NCBI GenBank assembly: GCA_002728725.1
Contig: PBVS01000069.1
Location: 1-9,077, forward strand
Origin: Woeseiaceae bacterium
Lineage (GTDB): Bacteria > Pseudomonadota > Gammaproteobacteria > Steroidobacterales > Woeseiaceae
Direction of reading: 5' to 3'
DNA: 9,077 nucleotides
Shown here piece by piece: positions 5,959 through 9,077 of the stretch; position 1 is the first letter of the stretch, and every line of letters starts with the position of its first letter. The notes beneath the pieces were generated by a model, which did not search any database, was not told the DNA's origin, and saw only the letters and a program-made list of their open reading frames with translations. The translations under genes were made by a program, and so were the position numbers.

Positions 5959-8622
5959 TTATTTTTGATTGACGATCTGTCTTAAGACATATTGCAATAT
6001 TCCGCCATGCTCGAAATATTCTCGTTCTTTTGGTGTATCTATTCTTATTTGTGTTTCAAAAGAAATTTTTTCAGAATCAGCTGTTTTTGCTGTAACAATT
6101 GCATATTTATTTTCTGGGTCAACGTGACCTGTAATTGTGAACTCTTCATTGCCATCTATACCAAGAGACTCTGCGCACTCACCATCTTTAAATTGTAAGG
6201 GCAGGACTCCCATTCCAATAAGATTAGACCTATGAATTCTTTCATAACTCTTTGCTATAACTGCTTTTACGCCAAGTAGAAGCGTGCCTTTTGCTGCCCA
6301 GTCACGTGATGATCCAGTTCCATATTCACTACCAGCTATTATCACGAGGGGAGTAGCATCTTTTTTGTATTTTTGTGCGGCATCATAAATTGTCATTATT
6401 TCGTTACTGGGGTGATGTGTCGTCCATCCTCCCTCAGTTCCTGGCGCCATTTTGTTGCGTAACCTGATATTAGCAAATGTACCCCTCATCATGACTTCAT
6501 GATTTCCTCTTCTGGACCCATATGAGTTGAAATTATTTTCATCAACTCCCTGATCAATTAGGTATTTTGAAGCAGGACTGCCTTTTGCGATTGCGCCAGC
6601 GGGCGATATATGATCTGTTGTTACAGAATCACCAAGCAGAGCTAATAACCTTGCATTTTTTATATCCATTACACCAGCAGGTTCTTGTTTCATATTTTCG
6701 AAGTATGGTGGATGTTTTATATAAGTGGAATTAATGTCCCATGCAAATTTCTCTCCTGTAGCTATATCAAGAGAATTCCAATTATCATCACCATCAAAGA
6801 CAGATTTATAGCTGGCGGCAAACATTTCTGAGTTGATAGAAGATGAAAGCGCGGAAGAGACTTCACTTTGGCTTGGCCAAATATCTTTTAAATAAACATC
6901 ATTGTCGTTATTATCTTTCCCGATAGGATCATTAGCTAAATTAATGTTCATGGTTCCTACTAATGAATAAGCAACAACCAGCGGAGGTGACGCAAGAAAA
7001 TTCATTTGAACTAGTGGGTGGATTCTGCCTTCAAAATTTCTATTTCCTGATAGAACGCTGCAACCGATTATATTTCCTTCAATGACTGCTTCTGATATGT
7101 CTTGATTGAGCGGTCCAGAATTACCTATGCATGTAGTGCAACCATAGCCAACAGTTTGAAATCCAAGCTTATCGAGATGCTTATCAAGACCTGCTTTTTT
7201 CAGATAGTCAGTCACGACTCTCGAGCCAGGAGCTAGGCTGGTCTTTACCCAGCTTTTGGTGCTTAATCCAAGCTCATTTGCTTTTTTAGCAAGAATTCCT
7301 GCTGCGATCATTACAGCTGGATTGGATGTATTTGTGCAACTAGTAATAGCAGCTATTAATATAGAGCCATCATTTAAAATACTTTTTTTTGCGTTCCCAG
7401 CATCTAATTTTTGTGAATTTTTATTGTTTTTAATTTTATCAATATGTGCGCTAATTGTTTTCTTGGCTTCATGCAAAAGTATTCTGTCCTGTGGTCTCTT
7501 TGGTCCAGCGATACTTGGTTCAACTGCGCTCATGTCAAGCTCAATAAGATCAGAGTATCTGGCATCATCTTGTTCAGTGCTTCGCCAAAAACCCTGTGCT
7601 CTAGCGTAGCTCTCAACTACGCGAATCTGATCTTCATCTCTTCCAGATAAGCTCAGATATCTAAGTGTTTCTTGATCTATAGGAAATATGGCACAGGTGC
7701 TGCCAAATTCTGGCGACATATTTCCTAAAGTAGCTCTATCTGCCAATGGAAGATCATCTAAACCATCTCCAAAGAACTCAACAAATTTACCAACTACACC
7801 TTTGTTCCTAAGAATTTCCGTTACTGCTAAAACTAAATCTGTTGCAGTCGTTCCCTCACGTAACTTTCCAGTTAACTTAAAACCAACAACTTGAGGGATT
7901 AGCATGGTGATTGGTTGCCCTAACATGGCCGCTTCAGCTTCTATTCCGCCCACACCCCAACCTAATATGCCAAGACCATTGATCATTGTCGTATGACTGT
8001 CGGTTCCTACTACTGTGTCTGGATAAAGCGTATTTGAATCAGAGGAGTTGTGATTAAAAACAACTCGGCTAAGGTATTCCAAATTAACTTGATGAACAAT
8101 TCCTGTATTTGGAGGTACAACTTTAAAATTCTTGAATTCTTTTTGACCCCACTTCAAAAATGAATATCTTTCCTTATTCCTCTTGAATTCTATTATATTG
8201 TTTAAATCTAGTGCATTGGATTTGGCGTAGTTATCTACTTGCACAGAATGATCAATTACGAGCTCAACAGGAGATAACGGATTTATTTTGTTTGCATCTG
8301 CACCTAGATTTACTATAGCGTCTCTCATTGCCGCTAAATCAACCACAGCGGGAACACCGGTAAAATCTTGTAAAATCACACGAGACGGTGTGAATGAAAT
8401 TTCTTTTTCTGGTTTTTGGTTTGGATCCCAGTTTGCAATTGCCAGTATATCTTCTCTGGTCACGTTAATACCATCTTCATGTCTTAGAAGATTTTCAAGA
8501 AGTATTTTTAATGAATAGGGAAGGGTTCTTACAAGTTCATTATCTATTGAGTTAAGATCAAAATACTCAAATTTTCTATTATTGATGGTTAATTCTTTCT
8601 TTGCAGATGATTGATATTGCAT
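5959..8622 (-). CDS. acnA: Aconitate hydratase A (AcnA/IRP-type aconitase)
   Basis: This enzyme isomerises citrate to isocitrate via cis-aconitate in the TCA and glyoxylate cycles, using a [4Fe-4S] cluster. At 887 residues it aligns almost end to end with E. coli AcnA (891). The cluster ligands are visible as Cys429 in ITSCTNTSNP (426-435) and Cys495 and Cys498 in GYGCTTCIGNSGPL (492-505). Other landmarks are QDFTGVPAVVDLAAMR (85-100), VIDHSVQVD (122-130), GTDSHTTMINGLG (206-218), SGNRNFEGRIHP (525-536), GDSVTTDHISPAG (664-676), NSYGSRRGNHEVMMRG (699-714) and YGTGSSRDWAAKG (767-779). The order is unlike AcnB, and the close match to AcnA argues against the methylcitrate enzyme AcnD. The region 395-415 is a variable Lys/Asn-rich linker. 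The ATG at 8622 has an AGGAA ribosome site 6 bases upstream. It is preceded by mnmA and followed by tatD on the same strand. Confidence 0.98.
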   Translation of the reverse strand: MQYQSSAKKELTINNRKFEYFDLNSIDNELVRTLPYSLKILLENLLRHEDGINVTREDILAIANWDPNQKPEKEISFTPSRVILQDFTGVPAVVDLAAMRDAIVNLGADANKINPLSPVELVIDHSVQVDNYAKSNALDLNNIIEFKRNKERYSFLKWGQKEFKNFKVVPPNTGIVHQVNLEYLSRVVFNHNSSDSNTLYPDTVVGTDSHTTMINGLGILGWGVGGIEAEAAMLGQPITMLIPQVVGFKLTGKLREGTTATDLVLAVTEILRNKGVVGKFVEFFGDGLDDLPLADRATLGNMSPEFGSTCAIFPIDQETLRYLSLSGRDEDQIRVVESYARAQGFWRSTEQDDARYSDLIELDMSAVEPSIAGPKRPQDRILLHEAKKTISAHIDKIKNNKNSQKLDAGNAKKSILNDGSILIAAITSCTNTSNPAVMIAAGILAKKANELGLSTKSWVKTSLAPGSRVVTDYLKKAGLDKHLDKLGFQTVGYGCTTCIGNSGPLNQDISEAVIEGNIIGCSVLSGNRNFEGRIHPLVQMNFLASPPLVVAYSLVGTMNINLANDPIGKDNNDNDVYLKDIWPSQSEVSSALSSSINSEMFAASYKSVFDGDDNWNSLDIATGEKFAWDINSTYIKHPPYFENMKQEPAGVMDIKNARLLALLGDSVTTDHISPAGAIAKGSPASKYLIDQGVDENNFNSYGSRRGNHEVMMRGTFANIRLRNKMAPGTEGGWTTHHPSNEIMTIYDAAQKYKKDATPLVIIAGSEYGTGSSRDWAAKGTLLLGVKAVIAKSYERIHRSNLIGMGVLPLQFKDGECAESLGIDGNEEFTITGHVDPENKYAIVTAKTADSEKISFETQIRIDTPKEREYFEHGGILQYVLRQIVNQK

Positions 8623-8628
8623 TCTGAG

Positions 8629-8633
8629 TTCCT
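8629..8633 (-). promoter_or_regulatory. Strong Shine-Dalgarno site of acnA
   Basis: On the minus strand AGGAA precedes the acnA ATG by 6 bases. It is the best ribosome-binding site in the window, where the other genes have only GAAG-like or no such sequence. It fixes the acnA start and suggests efficient independent initiation. Confidence 0.7.
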
Positions 8634-8670
8634 AGCTTATAGTGGTTTTCTCTGTCTCTCTTGGCGCAGA

Positions 8671-8676
8671 ATTATA
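8671..8676 (-). promoter_or_regulatory. Putative -10 box of the acnA(-tatD) promoter
   Basis: The minus strand carries a perfect TATAAT here, 48 bases before the acnA start, within the 98-base mnmA-acnA gap. Initiation near 8664 would give a leader of about 42 bases. No good -35 hexamer sits 16-18 bases upstream (the sequence there is AACAAA-like), so the promoter may need an activator. Read-through from mnmA is also possible, as no GC-rich terminator is seen between the genes. Confidence 0.45.
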
Positions 8677-8720
8677 TCCGAACATGACTTAAATTTGTTA
8701 TTTTTTAGCTCTAATTTTTC

Positions 8721-9077
8721 TTATTTGATGATTTCGTCAATTATGCCTCCGCCCAAACATTCCTCACCCACATAGAAAACAGCCGATTGCCCCAAGGCAA
8801 CGGATCTTTGTGGCTCATTGAATATTACCGTAATTTTTTCATCCTCAGTAAGATATAATTTGCATCCTTGATCGGCTTGTCTGTATCTGACTTTTACACT
8901 GCATTCTATATGGTTATTGGGACTGTTTTTTGTCACCGGTGAAGATTCAATCCACGATTCATCAATTATTACTATTCCCTTTGAATAAAGAGAAGGGTGG
9001 TCACCTTGAACTACTGTTAATGTATTATTTTTTATATCTTTCTCTGAAACATACCAAGGCTCACCACTTCCATTCTT
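8721..9077 (-). CDS. mnmA: tRNA-specific 2-thiouridylase MnmA, C-terminal third
   Basis: The minus-strand frame runs from the window edge (9077) without interruption to TAA at 8723-8721, giving 118 visible residues of a protein usually about 360-370 long. MnmA (TrmU) adds sulfur to C2 of wobble U34 in tRNA-Lys, tRNA-Glu and tRNA-Gln, using a persulfide relayed by IscS and the Tus proteins. The visible part is the C-terminal beta-barrel and matches E. coli MnmA closely: EPWYV (visible 6-10), VVQGDHP (23-29), VKVRYRQ (61-67), GQSAVFY (96-102) and CLGGGII (107-113). The PP-loop ATPase motif and catalytic cysteines lie off the window. A GTG at 8936 could be mistaken for the start of a 71-residue gene, but it is an internal valine codon. 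It probably shares its direction with acnA but ends 98 bases before it. Confidence 0.95.
   Translation of the reverse strand, partial: KNGSGEPWYVSEKDIKNNTLTVVQGDHPSLYSKGIVIIDESWIESSPVTKNSPNNHIECSVKVRYRQADQGCKLYLTEDEKITVIFNEPQRSVALGQSAVFYVGEECLGGGIIDEIIK

Noticed and set aside
7256..7609. A 117-residue plus-strand ORF opposite acnA
   Set aside because: It lies wholly within the highly conserved acnA frame and has no recognisable motif or ribosome site. The other antisense ORFs in thrA, thrB, thrC and acnA are rejected for the same reason.
8702..8720. A terminator after mnmA formed by TTAG-AG-CTAA
   Set aside because: The stem is only four AT-rich pairs with a two-base loop, too small to form, and no T tract follows on the minus strand.
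8721..8936. A separate 71-residue gene on the minus strand starting with GTG
   Set aside because: The frame stays open to the window edge, and both the upstream and downstream residues match MnmA, so the GTG is an internal valine codon.

Overview
The window is ordinary core-genome sequence from an AT-rich proteobacterium, most likely a marine gammaproteobacterium with a streamlined genome. SAR86-like is a guess; composition and protein style fit, but no lineage marker proves it. Support comes from the fused aspartokinase-homoserine dehydrogenase followed by thrB and thrC, an E. coli-type TatD, an AcnA-type aconitase, an encoded tRNA 3' CCA, and a CpoB/YbgF-like tail directly before tRNA-Lys, as in E. 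coli. I see no mobile element, CRISPR array, phage gene or cryptic defence system.

Left part (1-392): the last 36 codons of a CpoB/YbgF-like periplasmic protein, about 128 bases with a plausible sigma70 promoter, tRNA-Lys(UUU), and a 76-base spacer holding a second -10 box and a short GC hairpin. The spacer lacks a thrL-type attenuator and partly resembles the region upstream of, and the first bases of, the tRNA.

Middle part (393-5127, + strand): a tight thrA-thrB-thrC operon with gaps of 1 and 3 bases. It encodes four of the five steps from aspartate to threonine. ThrA catalyses the aspartokinase and homoserine dehydrogenase steps, ThrB phosphorylates homoserine, and ThrC forms threonine. 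Aspartate-semialdehyde dehydrogenase is not in the window.

Right part (5156-9077, - strand, convergent with thr): mnmA (3' part only), acnA and tatD, transcribed in that order. acnA has its own -10 box and a good Shine-Dalgarno site. tatD starts 5 bases after the acnA stop and is probably co-transcribed. The operons meet tail to tail across 28 AT-only-like bases with no recognisable GC-rich terminator.

Most start sites have weak or no Shine-Dalgarno sequence, and the closely packed genes probably rely on translational coupling. The observations worth a second look are small: the tRNA-like repeat in the thr leader, the missing attenuator, a mismatch in the tRNA anticodon stem, and sequence features of the homoserine dehydrogenase half of ThrA.
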